The translations under genes and the position numbers were made by a program. Of a stretch of DNA of 64,000 nt, positions 42,631-51,526 are shown in pieces. This DNA is from Absicoccus porci. Its GTDB lineage: Bacteria > Bacillota_I > Bacilli_A > Erysipelotrichales > Erysipelotrichaceae. The notes under the pieces were generated by a model that saw only the letters and a program-made list of their open reading frames with translations, did not search any database and was not told the origin of the DNA. How positions within the stretch are numbered: the stretch's first letter is position 1; the number at the start of each line of letters is the position of its first letter. Where the stretch lies: NCBI RefSeq assembly GCF_003725415.1, contig NZ_RJQC01000001.1, forward strand, positions 332,265-396,264, in the 5' to 3' direction.

Positions 42631-44046
42631 ATGGTTTTTTCGAGTTTACTTTTTATTTTTGCGTTTCTTGTTCCATGTATGATCATTTATACATGGGTGG
42701 ATGATGCGAAAAAGAATAAAGTTCTATTAATTTTTTCTTTGATTTTCTATTCTTGGGGCGGACCTCAATATTTGATTCTCTTGTTAGCAGATACTTTTGC
42801 GAGTTGGTGGTTTGCATTACAGATTACGCGACATCGAAAAAATGCCAAACAATATTTAATAGGTGAATGTATCGTTTTATTAGGTCTATTAGGTATTTTC
42901 AAGTATACGGTCTTTTTTTGTTCAAATCTTCAAGCTCTAATAGGTATTCCAAAAGTAATACCACAAATCGTTTTACCGATTGGTATTTCATTTTATACAT
43001 TTCAATTATTATCTTATGTGATTGATGTATATCGAAAAGAGGTAAAGGCACAACCGAAATTCTGGAAGCTATTATTATATTCTAGTTTGTTTCATCAATG
43101 CATTGCGGGCCCTATTGTACGTTATGAAACGGTTGCCAATGAAATTGATCATCGTACGATTTCGCAAAAAGATATCTATGAAGGTATTCGACGATTTTGT
43201 GTGGGTTTAGCCAAAAAAGCTATTTTAGCGAATGGATGTGCATCGGTAGCGGATACTTTGCTCCCATTTCAACAATCGGCTCTGCAAAGTCAAGCTATTA
43301 CAGGTTTATGGTTAGGCATGCTTTTTTATATGCTCCAAATCTATTTGGATTTTTCAGCCTATTCCGATATGGCCATTGGTATGGGACGTATGGTGGGATT
43401 CCATTATTTGGAAAATTTTAACTATCCATATATGGCCCATTCGGTACAAGACTTTTGGCGAAAGTGGCATATTTCACTGAGTACTTTTTTTCGTGATTAT
43501 GTGTATATTCCTTTGGGCGGAAGTCGTTGTTCAAAAGGTAAGTATATTCGTAACATGGCTATCGTATGGTTTTTAACAGGTATGTGGCATGGTGCGAGTT
43601 GGAACTATATTTTTTGGGGCTTATATTACTTGCTCTTTTTATTGCTGGAACGATTTGTTTATGGAAATCGATTGAAACCAGTTTGGAGTCATATCTATAC
43701 CTTGCTTGTAATCTATGTAGGTTGGATCATTTTCCGATTTGAGAATAGCTCTCAACTGTTAACTGTATTAGCTGGAATGATAGGAATTGGCAATCATGCT
43801 TTTACCAGTATGCAAGTACATACTTTGTTCTTAGAAAATATTTTCTTTTTACTGTTTTGTATCATTGCTTGTACTTATATTGGAAAAGGCATTCGAAATG
43901 GTTTGTATATGATTGGTAAGACCAATGGAATCATTTATCGTCTATACACTTGGGGAGAATTATTGTTGCCACCTGTTCTTTTGATTTTATCGGTTTTAGC
44001 ATTGATAGGGAATAGCTATAATCCCTTCTTATATTTTCAGTTTTAG
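42631..44046 (+). CDS. MBOAT-family membrane O-acyltransferase (AlgI/DltB-like), copy 1
   Basis: Polytopic acyltransferase of 471 residues that passes acyl groups across the membrane to an outer acceptor. Family landmarks are visible: LPIGISFYTFQLLSY (about 115), LDFSAYSDMAIGMGRM (about 240), DFWRKWHISLSTFFRDYVYIPLGG (described by its WRKWHIS core, about 273), and the active-site His in TGMWHGASWNYIFWG (about 315). It is paired with the DHHW gene 14 bases downstream, as in AlgI/AlgJ-like wall or polymer acetylation systems. The acceptor is unknown. Confidence 0.92.
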   Translation: MVFSSLLFIFAFLVPCMIIYTWVDDAKKNKVLLIFSLIFYSWGGPQYLILLLADTFASWWFALQITRHRKNAKQYLIGECIVLLGLLGIFKYTVFFCSNLQALIGIPKVIPQIVLPIGISFYTFQLLSYVIDVYRKEVKAQPKFWKLLLYSSLFHQCIAGPIVRYETVANEIDHRTISQKDIYEGIRRFCVGLAKKAILANGCASVADTLLPFQQSALQSQAITGLWLGMLFYMLQIYLDFSAYSDMAIGMGRMVGFHYLENFNYPYMAHSVQDFWRKWHISLSTFFRDYVYIPLGGSRCSKGKYIRNMAIVWFLTGMWHGASWNYIFWGLYYLLFLLLERFVYGNRLKPVWSHIYTLLVIYVGWIIFRFENSSQLLTVLAGMIGIGNHAFTSMQVHTLFLENIFFLLFCIIACTYIGKGIRNGLYMIGKTNGIIYRLYTWGELLLPPVLLILSVLALIGNSYNPFLYFQF

Positions 44047-44060
44047 GAAGGAGACAGAGG

Positions 44061-45374
44061 ATGAAATATACGAAAAAGCAACAAAAACAAATTCGTTTGT
44101 TTCGTAATTGGAGCGTAGTGATCACCAGTTTTCTATTGGTTATTGGCATGATCATGGGTGCTTTGTTTTTTATTCGACCAACTGAATCCATCGTAGAAAA
44201 ACGGAAGTTGACAGCTTTTCCTGCCTTCCATCTTTCCACCTTCTTAGACGGCTCCTACTTTTCGGATGTATCAAAATGGTATTCCGATACGTTTCCTGGT
44301 AGGGATAGATGGATTGCGATGAGCCAGGACTTAAAAAAGTCATATGGTATCGAATCCAATACACGTATGGTAGGTGGTAATGCCCAAAAAGATACAATTC
44401 CATCGAATGGAACAACTTCCAATTCCACATCGAAAACAGCTAAGGCACCAAAGACCAAGGATATGCAGGCAGAAGTCCAAAATCAAATCATGGAAGGGTT
44501 ATATGTGAAGGATGGAGCTGCTTATAGTGTGTATTATTTTGATCAGAGTGCAGCAAACACATACACTAAAGCCATGAATCGAGCAGCCAAGGAATTGAAA
44601 GGTACAACGAGTGTATATTCCGTATTGGTACCGAACAATTCTGGTGCGATGTTAGATGATAAGACATTGAATTCTTTAGGTGGATCCGACCAACAAGAGG
44701 GAATTGATTATTATGCCGATCAATATAGTAAAAATGTGCATATGGTTAATATTTTGCCAACGTTAAGAAAACATAATGATCAGTATTTATATTTCCGCAC
44801 GGATCATCATTGGACAAGTTTGGGAGCTTATTATGCATATAAAGATTTTTGTAAGGAAAAAGGAATTACGGCACATAAATTGTCTTATTTTAAGAAGAGT
44901 TATAAATTCAGTCCTTTCTTAGGTACATTCTATGATAAATTGAAAGATTCAGCGATGGAAAAGAATCCGGATTATGTGAAGGCGTATGTACCGAATGGTA
45001 CCAATGATCTGACATATTGGGATGAATCAGGGCAAGCTCATGATTGGCGTGTGATCGAAGATGTGAGTTCGTGGAACGAAGGATCGGGATACTATTGTTT
45101 TATAGGCGGAGATAAGCCATTGACCAAAATCGAAAATCCAAAAATCAAAGATGGATCGAGTTGTGTGGTGGTTAAGGAATCCTATGGAAATTGTTTCGTA
45201 CCCTATCTCGTAGATCATTATCAGACAGTCTATATTATGGATTTCCGTTACACCAAAGAAAAGATCGTATCCTTCTGTAAGAAAAATAAGATTCAAGATT
45301 TGATCATGATCAATAATATTACGATTATTGCTTCCAAAGATGTGGCAAGCAAAATCGATAGTGAATTGCATTGA
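44061..45374 (+). CDS. DHHW-family (AlgJ/AlgX-like) envelope protein, copy 1
   Basis: Membrane-anchored extracellular partner of the MBOAT protein, 437 residues. An N-terminal membrane helix (about residues 17-37) is followed by the DHHW domain: YSDTFPGRDRWI (about 75), the signature FRTDHHWTSLGAYY (about 249) and a late catalytic-Ser-like VVKESYGNCFVPYL (about 370). The domain is SGNH-related and in alginate systems passes acetyl groups to the polymer. A Thr/Ser/Lys-rich insert lies at about 105-140. GGAAGGAG precedes the ATG. Confidence 0.88.
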   Translation: MKYTKKQQKQIRLFRNWSVVITSFLLVIGMIMGALFFIRPTESIVEKRKLTAFPAFHLSTFLDGSYFSDVSKWYSDTFPGRDRWIAMSQDLKKSYGIESNTRMVGGNAQKDTIPSNGTTSNSTSKTAKAPKTKDMQAEVQNQIMEGLYVKDGAAYSVYYFDQSAANTYTKAMNRAAKELKGTTSVYSVLVPNNSGAMLDDKTLNSLGGSDQQEGIDYYADQYSKNVHMVNILPTLRKHNDQYLYFRTDHHWTSLGAYYAYKDFCKEKGITAHKLSYFKKSYKFSPFLGTFYDKLKDSAMEKNPDYVKAYVPNGTNDLTYWDESGQAHDWRVIEDVSSWNEGSGYYCFIGGDKPLTKIENPKIKDGSSCVVVKESYGNCFVPYLVDHYQTVYIMDFRYTKEKIVSFCKKNKIQDLIMINNITIIASKDVASKIDSELH

Positions 45375-45421
45375 AATTGAGAAGTGATATAATAGGAAAG
45401 AATTAACTAGGAGGAAGTATC

Positions 45422-46906
45422 ATGCCTGCAAAAACAAGATCGAAAAAAGCAACGACTGCAACGAAGAGTGCTACTCAGAAAAAAACAGTGAGCGCTAGCG
45501 CAAAGCCAACGGAAGTATCGAAAACGGCTAAGAAAGTAGAACCGGCACAGAAAGATACTACGACAAAGACGGCTGCGAAAAAAACAACCGCTAAAAAAGT
45601 CACTCCAGCAAAGAAGACAACAGCTAAGAAAACAGCTGCAACAAAAAAAGTAGAAAAACCAGCTGAAACAAAAACAACAGCTGCCAAAGTAGAAACAAAA
45701 CCAGCTGCAACAAAGACAACAGCTGCGAAAGCAGAAGCAAAGCCTGCTGTAACAACAACGACAAAGGCAGAAACAAAAACTACAACTGCTAAAGTAGAAG
45801 CAAAACCAGCTGCAACAAAGACAACAGCTGCGAAAGCAGAAGCAAAGCCTGCTGTAACAACAACGGCAAAGGCAGAAACAAAAACTACAACTGCTAAAGT
45901 AGAAGCAAAACCAGCAGCAAAGACAACTGCGAAAAAATCAACGACAAAGAAAACAGTAGCGAAGAAGGCAACAACGGCTAAAAAGTCACCTGCAAAAAGA
46001 GCAACAGCAGCAAAGGCTGCCAATAAGAAAGTAGCTGCGAAAAAAGCAACTACGAAGAAAACTGCAAAGAAACCAGCAATTAATACCGAAAAGATCGAGC
46101 AATATAAGAGTTTTGCGATGGATACATGTTTTGAAATGGCTCGTGCCATGGGTGTAAACATGGATTATGATAACTATGCTTCATTATTGTTAGACAATGC
46201 GGATATTGATGCTTTAACGAAAAAAGTATTGGATGATTTCCATGTAGATACAAAAGCATTCACTTTTGAGAAAGATGGGTATGATGCTGATTTGATCCAT
46301 GTCATCTTTGAACGTGTGGCCGATACAGTCGATATCAAAGCTTCTGATTTTGAACAAATTGGTAAAGATGTAAAAGCACATGCTGCCTATACAATTAAAG
46401 ATGATGCCACAGCCAACAATGAAGAATATCAAAAAGAATTTGATATTGTTCGTAAAGTGTTGATGATTGCACAACGTAAGGATATTCATCAAAGTGCGGA
46501 CTTGGTTGATTTAATCAAAGCCGATGTAACAGATATGATTGAAACATTCATGGATCTTGCCTATCATGTATTGCCATTATTTGAGTATGATGATGTGAAA
46601 TACTATGAGAATTTCATTTTTGCGGTGTTATCGCAATTGGATGATCTTCATCAAAAATGGGGCAATCGTGCATTGATGGATATTGCCGATTTGTATATCA
46701 AACATGGTGATTATGGTCAAGGCGATGCCGATTATAACTATGTATTACGTGAAAACCAAATCAAAGATATGATTTATTATCGTTTTGCGAATGTATATGT
46801 AGATATTGATTTGGATAAAGCAAAAGCCATTGCGAATAGTGCGTTCCAATATGTCGATGATCGATATGATTATTATCCAAAAATTATCGAAATCTTAGAA
46901 AAGTAA
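45422..46906 (+). CDS. Histone-H1-like Lys/Ala/Thr-rich protein with a C-terminal folded domain
   Basis: A 494-residue protein. Residues 1-220 are almost only Lys, Ala, Thr, Pro, Val and Glu in AKKTT, AKVEAKPA and ATKKT units, like eukaryotic H1 tails and bacterial H1-like proteins, so nucleic-acid or chromosome binding is plausible. Residues about 220-494 form a mostly acidic, helical domain (KIEQYKSFAMDTCFEMARAMG on) that I do not recognise. It has no signal peptide. A 105-bp tandem duplication lies in the tail region. AGGAGG lies about seven bases before the ATG. It is followed by its own terminator. Confidence 0.75.
   Translation: MPAKTRSKKATTATKSATQKKTVSASAKPTEVSKTAKKVEPAQKDTTTKTAAKKTTAKKVTPAKKTTAKKTAATKKVEKPAETKTTAAKVETKPAATKTTAAKAEAKPAVTTTTKAETKTTTAKVEAKPAATKTTAAKAEAKPAVTTTAKAETKTTTAKVEAKPAAKTTAKKSTTKKTVAKKATTAKKSPAKRATAAKAANKKVAAKKATTKKTAKKPAINTEKIEQYKSFAMDTCFEMARAMGVNMDYDNYASLLLDNADIDALTKKVLDDFHVDTKAFTFEKDGYDADLIHVIFERVADTVDIKASDFEQIGKDVKAHAAYTIKDDATANNEEYQKEFDIVRKVLMIAQRKDIHQSADLVDLIKADVTDMIETFMDLAYHVLPLFEYDDVKYYENFIFAVLSQLDDLHQKWGNRALMDIADLYIKHGDYGQGDADYNYVLRENQIKDMIYYRFANVYVDIDLDKAKAIANSAFQYVDDRYDYYPKIIEILEK
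45701..45910 (+). repeat. 105-bp tandem duplication inside the H1-like gene
   Basis: 45701-45805 and 45806-45910 are copies differing by one clear base (ACA versus GCA codon near 45761/45866). The unit is 35 codons, so copy number change keeps the frame. Confidence 0.85.
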
Positions 46907-46911
46907 AAATG

Positions 46912-46937
46912 TGGGAGGCTTGCCTCCCATTTTCTTT
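46912..46937 (+). terminator. Terminator after the H1-like gene
   Basis: Stem TGGGAGGC/GCCTCCCA (46912-46919 with 46922-46929) with a two-base loop, flanked by A and T runs. Confidence 0.8.
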
Positions 46938-46975
46938 TCGAGTATAATACAGATTATTCTAGGAGGGGATACATC

Positions 46976-47239
46976 ATGGCAAAAAAGACGATTCCAGACT
47001 GGGTATATCAGTGTTTGGATCAATATGGCAATTGTGCATGTGGTCGCAACTTAACAAAAAAATTAGGAAAAGACGGGTTAATTCAAGAATTGGAAGCCAA
47101 TGGCTATCCATGTGAATTAGAAATTTTATCGGATGCAACCGATGAAGAATATCCAAAAGATGGTACATATATTGTAGTATCAAAAAATCGTGAAATCTTA
47201 TTGGATAGTGATGATACAGAAAACGAAGAAGACTATTGA
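46976..47239 (+). CDS. Small conserved-looking hypothetical protein with Cys pairs
   Basis: An 87-residue protein of unknown function with AGGAGGGG eight bases before the ATG, so it is likely real. It contains CLDQYGNCACGRN and a later Cys in GYPCELEIL, four to five Cys that could bind metal. The end is very acidic (DSDDTENEEDY). It reads as a small soluble domain. No neighbour suggests a role. Confidence 0.65.
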   Translation: MAKKTIPDWVYQCLDQYGNCACGRNLTKKLGKDGLIQELEANGYPCELEILSDATDEEYPKDGTYIVVSKNREILLDSDDTENEEDY

Positions 47240-47250
47240 TCTTCTTCGTT
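47222..47250. terminator. Bidirectional terminator
   Basis: AACGAAGAAGA/TCTTCTTCGTT, an 11-bp perfect stem with a seven-base loop, overlaps the convergent gene ends at 47239 and 47233. T-rich sequence follows on the plus strand. Confidence 0.7.
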
Positions 47251-47622
47251 TTCTTTTTCTAGATCTGTTTGTAGTAGAAAATGTTTTCTAGCCATCAATA
47301 ATAAGAATATGCATAAAATTTCAAAAAGAAGTGATATAGCTTCTGGATGGCCGACAATGATGCTTCGTGCAATCGCAAAAATCAAAACCTCAGTGACACT
47401 TTCCATCGAATGAATCAACAACATGCGGACAAATTCGATAGCGATAATAAAGTTAAAAACATAGGATAATACATCGGACAGTGGCACTTCATTTGAAAAG
47501 AAAGATGGCAGTTGCGCAATGACATGAAAACATTCGATGCCAACCGCCAAAATCAAAATAATGGCCATGATTGCTTCAATCCAATGTAGGAGTTTGATGC
47601 AAAATTCATTAATTTTTTTCAT
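47233..47622 (-). CDS. Small polytopic membrane protein (PsiE-like)
   Basis: A 129-residue membrane protein with four hydrophobic segments (about 15-35, 50-70, 75-90, 92-112) and an acidic tail (LEKENEEDQ). The pattern of EFVRMLLIH then ARSIIVG matches the phosphate-starvation PsiE-like family, whose function is unknown. It overlaps the convergent small gene by seven bases. Confidence 0.65.
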   Translation of the reverse strand: MKKINEFCIKLLHWIEAIMAIILILAVGIECFHVIAQLPSFFSNEVPLSDVLSYVFNFIIAIEFVRMLLIHSMESVTEVLIFAIARSIIVGHPEAISLLFEILCIFLLLMARKHFLLQTDLEKENEEDQ

Positions 47623-47680
47623 ATCAATATTTTACCATATAATATAGATTATGATACACTTTTAAAAAGGATGTGAAAAA

Positions 47681-49597
47681 ATGGAAAATTTAACACAGAA
47701 GATTTTAAAAGAACATTTAATCAAAGGTGAGCTAAAAGCCGGATCTCCTATTGAGATTCGCATGGATCAAACATTAACACAGGATGCGACCGGTACCATG
47801 GCGTATATGCAACTGGAAGCCATGGGTGTGGATCAAGTAAAAACGGATCTGTCCGTTAGTTACGTCGATCACAATACCTTACAAAATGGTTTTATGAATG
47901 CAGATGATCATGCCTATCTACAATCTGTTGCTGCTAAGCATGGTATCTACTTTTCTAAACCAGGAAACGGAATTTGTCACCAAGTCCATTTGGAACGATT
48001 TGCGACACCAGGAAAAACATTGATTGGTTCCGATAGTCACACGCCAACTTCATCCGCTATGGGTATGATTGCGATTGGTGCTGGTGGTTTGGATGTTGCC
48101 AAAGCCATGGCTGGTATCCCTTATCGATTGACCATGCCTGAAGTCCTTGAAGTTCGTTTGACAGGTCAACTTCAACATGGTGTTTCTGCCAAAGATATTA
48201 TTTTGGAATTATTACGTCGATTAACGGTAAAAGGCGGTGTTGGCAAAGTCTTTGAATATACCGGTGAAGGCGTAAAGACATTAAGTGTGTATCAACGAGC
48301 AACCATCACAAATATGGGAGCTGAATTAGGTGCGACCACTTCCATCTTCCCAAGTGATGAGATCACCAAAGAATTCTTAACCCGTCAAAATCGTGTCAAA
48401 GATTGGCAACCATTGGCTGCTGATCCAGGGGCTAGCTATGATGGCTTGGTTGAAATTGATTTAAGTCAATTATCACCGTTGGCTGCTTGTCCAAATTCAC
48501 CAGATGCGGTAAAACCAATTTCAGCATTGAGCCAGATTAAAGTGGATCAAGTAGCGATTGGATCTTGTACCAATTCTGGTTATGAAGACATGATGAAAGT
48601 TGCCAATGTCTTAAAAGGAAAAACAATCAATCCAAATGTTTCTTTGGTTATTTCCCCAGGCTCTCGTCAAGTCTTGGAAAAATTGATTGAAACAGGTGCA
48701 TTAAGTGTATTTATTAAAGCAGGTGCTCGTATTCTTGAATGTGCATGCGGGCCATGTATCGGTATGGGACAATCACCAAAGAGCGATGGTATTTCTTTGC
48801 GTACATTCAATCGTAATTTCTATGGTCGTTCTGGAACTTTAAGTGCTGGTATTTATTTGGTTTCCCCAGAAACGGCAGCCGTTTCTGCATTAACAGGTTA
48901 TATCAGTGATCCAACCCAATTGGATTATGAAGATACCTTTACAGCCGAACCAATCTTCATTGATGATTCCATGATTCTTCCGCCAAGTGATCATCCAGAA
49001 GATGTCGAAATTATTCGTGGACCAAATATCAAACCGTTACCACAAAATACGAAGATGACGGAAAATATTGATAAGAAAGTTGTGATCAAATTGCCAGATA
49101 ACATCACAACGGATCATATTGCCCCTGCAGGAGCGAAAGTATTGCCATATCGTTCCAATATTGAAAAATTATCGACATTTGTCTTTATGAACAACAAAGA
49201 ACATTTTGATCAAATTTGTAAAGCAAACAATGGCGGTATCATCGTGGCTGGTGAAAACTATGGTCAAGGATCCAGTCGTGAACATGCAGCTTTAGCACCT
49301 ATGTATTTGGGAATCAAAGCTGTTCTCGCAAAAAGTTTTGCACGTATTCATCATGCCAATTTAATCAACTTCGGTATCTTGCCATTGGAATTTGTGGATA
49401 AGGCCGATTATGATGCCATCGATGAAATGGATGAATTGGAAGTTGTCAATGTGCCTGGTTTGTATGAACAACCAATCATTGAAGTCAAAGATCTGACAAA
49501 GAATAAATCTTTTAAGGCTACAACACAATTGACCAAAGAAGATTTGGATATATTGATGGATGGTGGTGCCTTGAATTATATTCGTAATCATCAATAG
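47681..49597 (+). CDS. Aconitate hydratase
   Basis: Isomerises citrate and isocitrate via a 4Fe-4S cluster. The 638-residue protein is of the shorter aconitase type. Cluster cysteines are in IGSCTNSGYEDM (about residue 291) and ECACGPCIGMGQ (about 357-360). Substrate residues are in GSDSHTPTSS (about 120) and the C-terminal swivel domain GENYGQGSSREHAAL (about 525). No citrate synthase or isocitrate dehydrogenase is adjacent, so a partial oxidative branch for glutamate supply is a guess. AAAGGATG precedes the ATG. Confidence 0.93.
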   Translation: MENLTQKILKEHLIKGELKAGSPIEIRMDQTLTQDATGTMAYMQLEAMGVDQVKTDLSVSYVDHNTLQNGFMNADDHAYLQSVAAKHGIYFSKPGNGICHQVHLERFATPGKTLIGSDSHTPTSSAMGMIAIGAGGLDVAKAMAGIPYRLTMPEVLEVRLTGQLQHGVSAKDIILELLRRLTVKGGVGKVFEYTGEGVKTLSVYQRATITNMGAELGATTSIFPSDEITKEFLTRQNRVKDWQPLAADPGASYDGLVEIDLSQLSPLAACPNSPDAVKPISALSQIKVDQVAIGSCTNSGYEDMMKVANVLKGKTINPNVSLVISPGSRQVLEKLIETGALSVFIKAGARILECACGPCIGMGQSPKSDGISLRTFNRNFYGRSGTLSAGIYLVSPETAAVSALTGYISDPTQLDYEDTFTAEPIFIDDSMILPPSDHPEDVEIIRGPNIKPLPQNTKMTENIDKKVVIKLPDNITTDHIAPAGAKVLPYRSNIEKLSTFVFMNNKEHFDQICKANNGGIIVAGENYGQGSSREHAALAPMYLGIKAVLAKSFARIHHANLINFGILPLEFVDKADYDAIDEMDELEVVNVPGLYEQPIIEVKDLTKNKSFKATTQLTKEDLDILMDGGALNYIRNHQ

Positions 49598-49599
49598 AT

Positions 49600-49630
49600 A
49601 GAGGAGGATCACTCCTCTTTCTTTTTTTTC
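49600..49630 (+). terminator. Terminator after aconitase
   Basis: AGAGGAG/CTCCTCT with a five-base loop, followed by a long T run. Confidence 0.8.
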
Positions 49631-49678
49631 TTGTAGTTTTTGATGGGAAATGATACTATCCATGCGGGAGTGAACAAG

Positions 49679-50950
49679 ATGAAATTCAAAGAATTAACAA
49701 TCCAAGAATATGAAAATTTTGCGACACAATGTGTGGGTCGTTTTTATTTAAATAGTTCCAAAATGATTGAATTGAAAAAGAATAATGGGTGGGAAACTTA
49801 CTATGTCGGTGTTGTCGATGATGAGGATCATGTTTTGGCAGCGGCTGGATTTAGTAAAGTACCAGTTATGCGATTCTATCATTATGCGTATGCCCAACGA
49901 GGTATCTTATGTGATTTTAATGATCATGCATTGACTACCTTTTTTACAGAGGAACTAAAAAAATATATAGCTTCTCATGATATGGCGTATATGCGGATGG
50001 ATCCCTATGTTGAATATCAACAATTGGATGAAGATGGACAAGTCGTAAAAGACGGCTGGAACAATCAAGCGATGATTGATTTTTTGGCAAGTATTGGCTA
50101 TGAACATCAAGGTTTCTTTAAAGGTTGGCCAGAAGATCGACAAGTTCGTTATATGGTCGTTATGGATCTGGATGATCTTAGTGAAGAAGATATTGTTGCC
50201 AATTATGAACCAAATACGCGAAGAACGATTGTTCGTGCAAAAAAAATGGGAGTCAAAACCAAAGAATTGGATCTGAATCATTTAGAACCATTCATGGAAT
50301 TGATGGACTATACCGCAAAAAAACGAAACTTTACGGATATGGGATTGGAAGCCTATCAGAATCAAATGCGTGCTCTGGGAAGTGATCATGCGAAAGTCAT
50401 TGTTTCGTATTTGGATACGGCCGAAGTGCATGAAAAGAATACGAAAGATCTTGCGGATATTCAAAAGGAACAAGAAAAAACGAATGCGATCTTGGCAAAG
50501 AATCCAAATAGCAAGAAGATGAATCGACGGAAAAAAGAAGAGTTAGAACGAATTGCACAAATTGAGCGATGGGAAAAGACAACGAATGAATTGGAAGCAA
50601 AATATGGAAAAGAAATCATTCTTTCTGGTGCTTATTTTGTGATTTATGATGGCGAGATGGATTATATTTCTTCTGGTTCTTATGATGAATTACGAAAATA
50701 TTCGGGTCCTTATGTGATTCAAGATCAAGCGATTTTAACGGCAAAACGATTGGGATTGCATCGTTATAATTTTACCGGTACCAGTGGTATCTTCAATGAA
50801 GATGGGCCGGATTATGGTGTGTTCTTATTCAAAAAACATTTGGGAGGACGTCCCATTGAACTGATGGGTGATTTCGATTTAGTTTGTGATCCAAAAATGA
50901 TGAAAAAAATTCATCGAATGCAGAGTGTCACGCATATATTAAGGAAATAA
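49679..50950 (+). CDS. FemX/FemAB-family peptidyltransferase (lipid II interpeptide bridge)
   Basis: Uses aminoacyl-tRNA to add the first bridge residue to lipid II in the cytoplasm. The protein has 423 residues from the ATG at 49679 (GGGAGTG six bases before; the frame extends to 49640 without support). It has two GNAT-like lobes and an inserted antiparallel coiled coil (about residues 245-300; ADIQKEQEKTNAIL), the hallmark of Fem proteins. YMRMDPYVEYQ (about 105) and IQDQAILTAKRLGLHRYNFTGTSG (in part, about 350) are family segments. The bridge residue (Gly, Ala or Ser) cannot be told. Confidence 0.9.
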   Translation: MKFKELTIQEYENFATQCVGRFYLNSSKMIELKKNNGWETYYVGVVDDEDHVLAAAGFSKVPVMRFYHYAYAQRGILCDFNDHALTTFFTEELKKYIASHDMAYMRMDPYVEYQQLDEDGQVVKDGWNNQAMIDFLASIGYEHQGFFKGWPEDRQVRYMVVMDLDDLSEEDIVANYEPNTRRTIVRAKKMGVKTKELDLNHLEPFMELMDYTAKKRNFTDMGLEAYQNQMRALGSDHAKVIVSYLDTAEVHEKNTKDLADIQKEQEKTNAILAKNPNSKKMNRRKKEELERIAQIERWEKTTNELEAKYGKEIILSGAYFVIYDGEMDYISSGSYDELRKYSGPYVIQDQAILTAKRLGLHRYNFTGTSGIFNEDGPDYGVFLFKKHLGGRPIELMGDFDLVCDPKMMKKIHRMQSVTHILRK

Positions 50951-50955
50951 ATAGA

Positions 50956-50990
50956 TAGTCAGTTATCGATATGGTAACTGGCTTTTTTTG
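50956..50990 (+). terminator. Terminator after femX-like gene
   Basis: AGTCAGTTA/TAACTGGCT with one wobble, followed by seven Ts. Confidence 0.75.
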
Positions 50991-51046
50991 TGCTGGGACA
51001 AAAATCAAAAAAATAGTAGCGAAATTGAGGGGGATGGGTTATTATT

Positions 51047-51086
51047 GTGGTACAAAGTAGCAGTTTGTGTCAGAAAGTGGGGGTGA
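51047..51086 (+). promoter_or_regulatory. MraZ-binding box: four 10-bp spaced repeats
   Basis: Four units begin at 51047, 51057, 51067 and 51077 with GTGGT, GTAGC, GTGTC and GTGGG, an exact 10-bp period. MraZ rings are known to bind GTGG/TTGG-type direct repeats of this spacing before their own operon. The last unit merges with the ribosome site of mraZ. A TATTAT at 51040 may be the -10 element, so binding would block the polymerase. Confidence 0.75.
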
Positions 51087-51092
51087 TGACAC

Positions 51093-51524
51093 GTGTTCAT
51101 GGGTGAATATGCTCACAACATCGACCGTAAGGGGCGGTTGATCATGCCAGCTAAATTTCGTGATGAGCTCGGTGGACACGTTGTCGTAACACGTGGTTTG
51201 GATGGCTGTTTGTATGTTTATACGATGCAGCAATGGGAAAAAGTCTACGAGGGACTTTCAAAATTACCAACCACAAACAAAAATGCACGTTGGTATCAAC
51301 GCATGGTTTTGTCGAAAGCAGCAGAATGCGAAATGGATAGTCAGGGGCGAATTCTTATTCCATCGTCATTGATTGCACTGGCTAAATTAGAAAAAGAATG
51401 TTTGATCATTGGGATGGCCAATCATCTGGAAATCTGGTCAAAGGATGTTTGGGAGAATGAAGAAGCAGAACAGAGTGATGCTTTTGAAGACATGGCCGAA
51501 CAATTATCAGAAATTATGGGGTAG
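51093..51524 (+). CDS. mraZ: Division/cell wall cluster transcriptional repressor MraZ
   Basis: First gene of the dcw cluster; forms rings that bind repeats before the operon and tune its expression. The 143-residue protein begins MFMGEYAHNIDRKGRLIMPAKFR, with the AbrB-like repeat seen again as DSQGRILIPSSL (about residue 87), the two swapped-hairpin units. The start is GTG at 51093, supported by GGGGGTGATG about eight bases upstream and by the family's MFMGEY start. Confidence 0.96.
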   Translation: MFMGEYAHNIDRKGRLIMPAKFRDELGGHVVVTRGLDGCLYVYTMQQWEKVYEGLSKLPTTNKNARWYQRMVLSKAAECEMDSQGRILIPSSLIALAKLEKECLIIGMANHLEIWSKDVWENEEAEQSDAFEDMAEQLSEIMG

Positions 51525-51526
51525 TT

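Noticed and set aside
45475..46161. 228-codon minus-strand frame opposite the H1-like gene
   Set aside because: It is the complement of a low-complexity Lys/Ala/Thr repeat region (Val/Phe/Ala-rich shadow) with no start signal.
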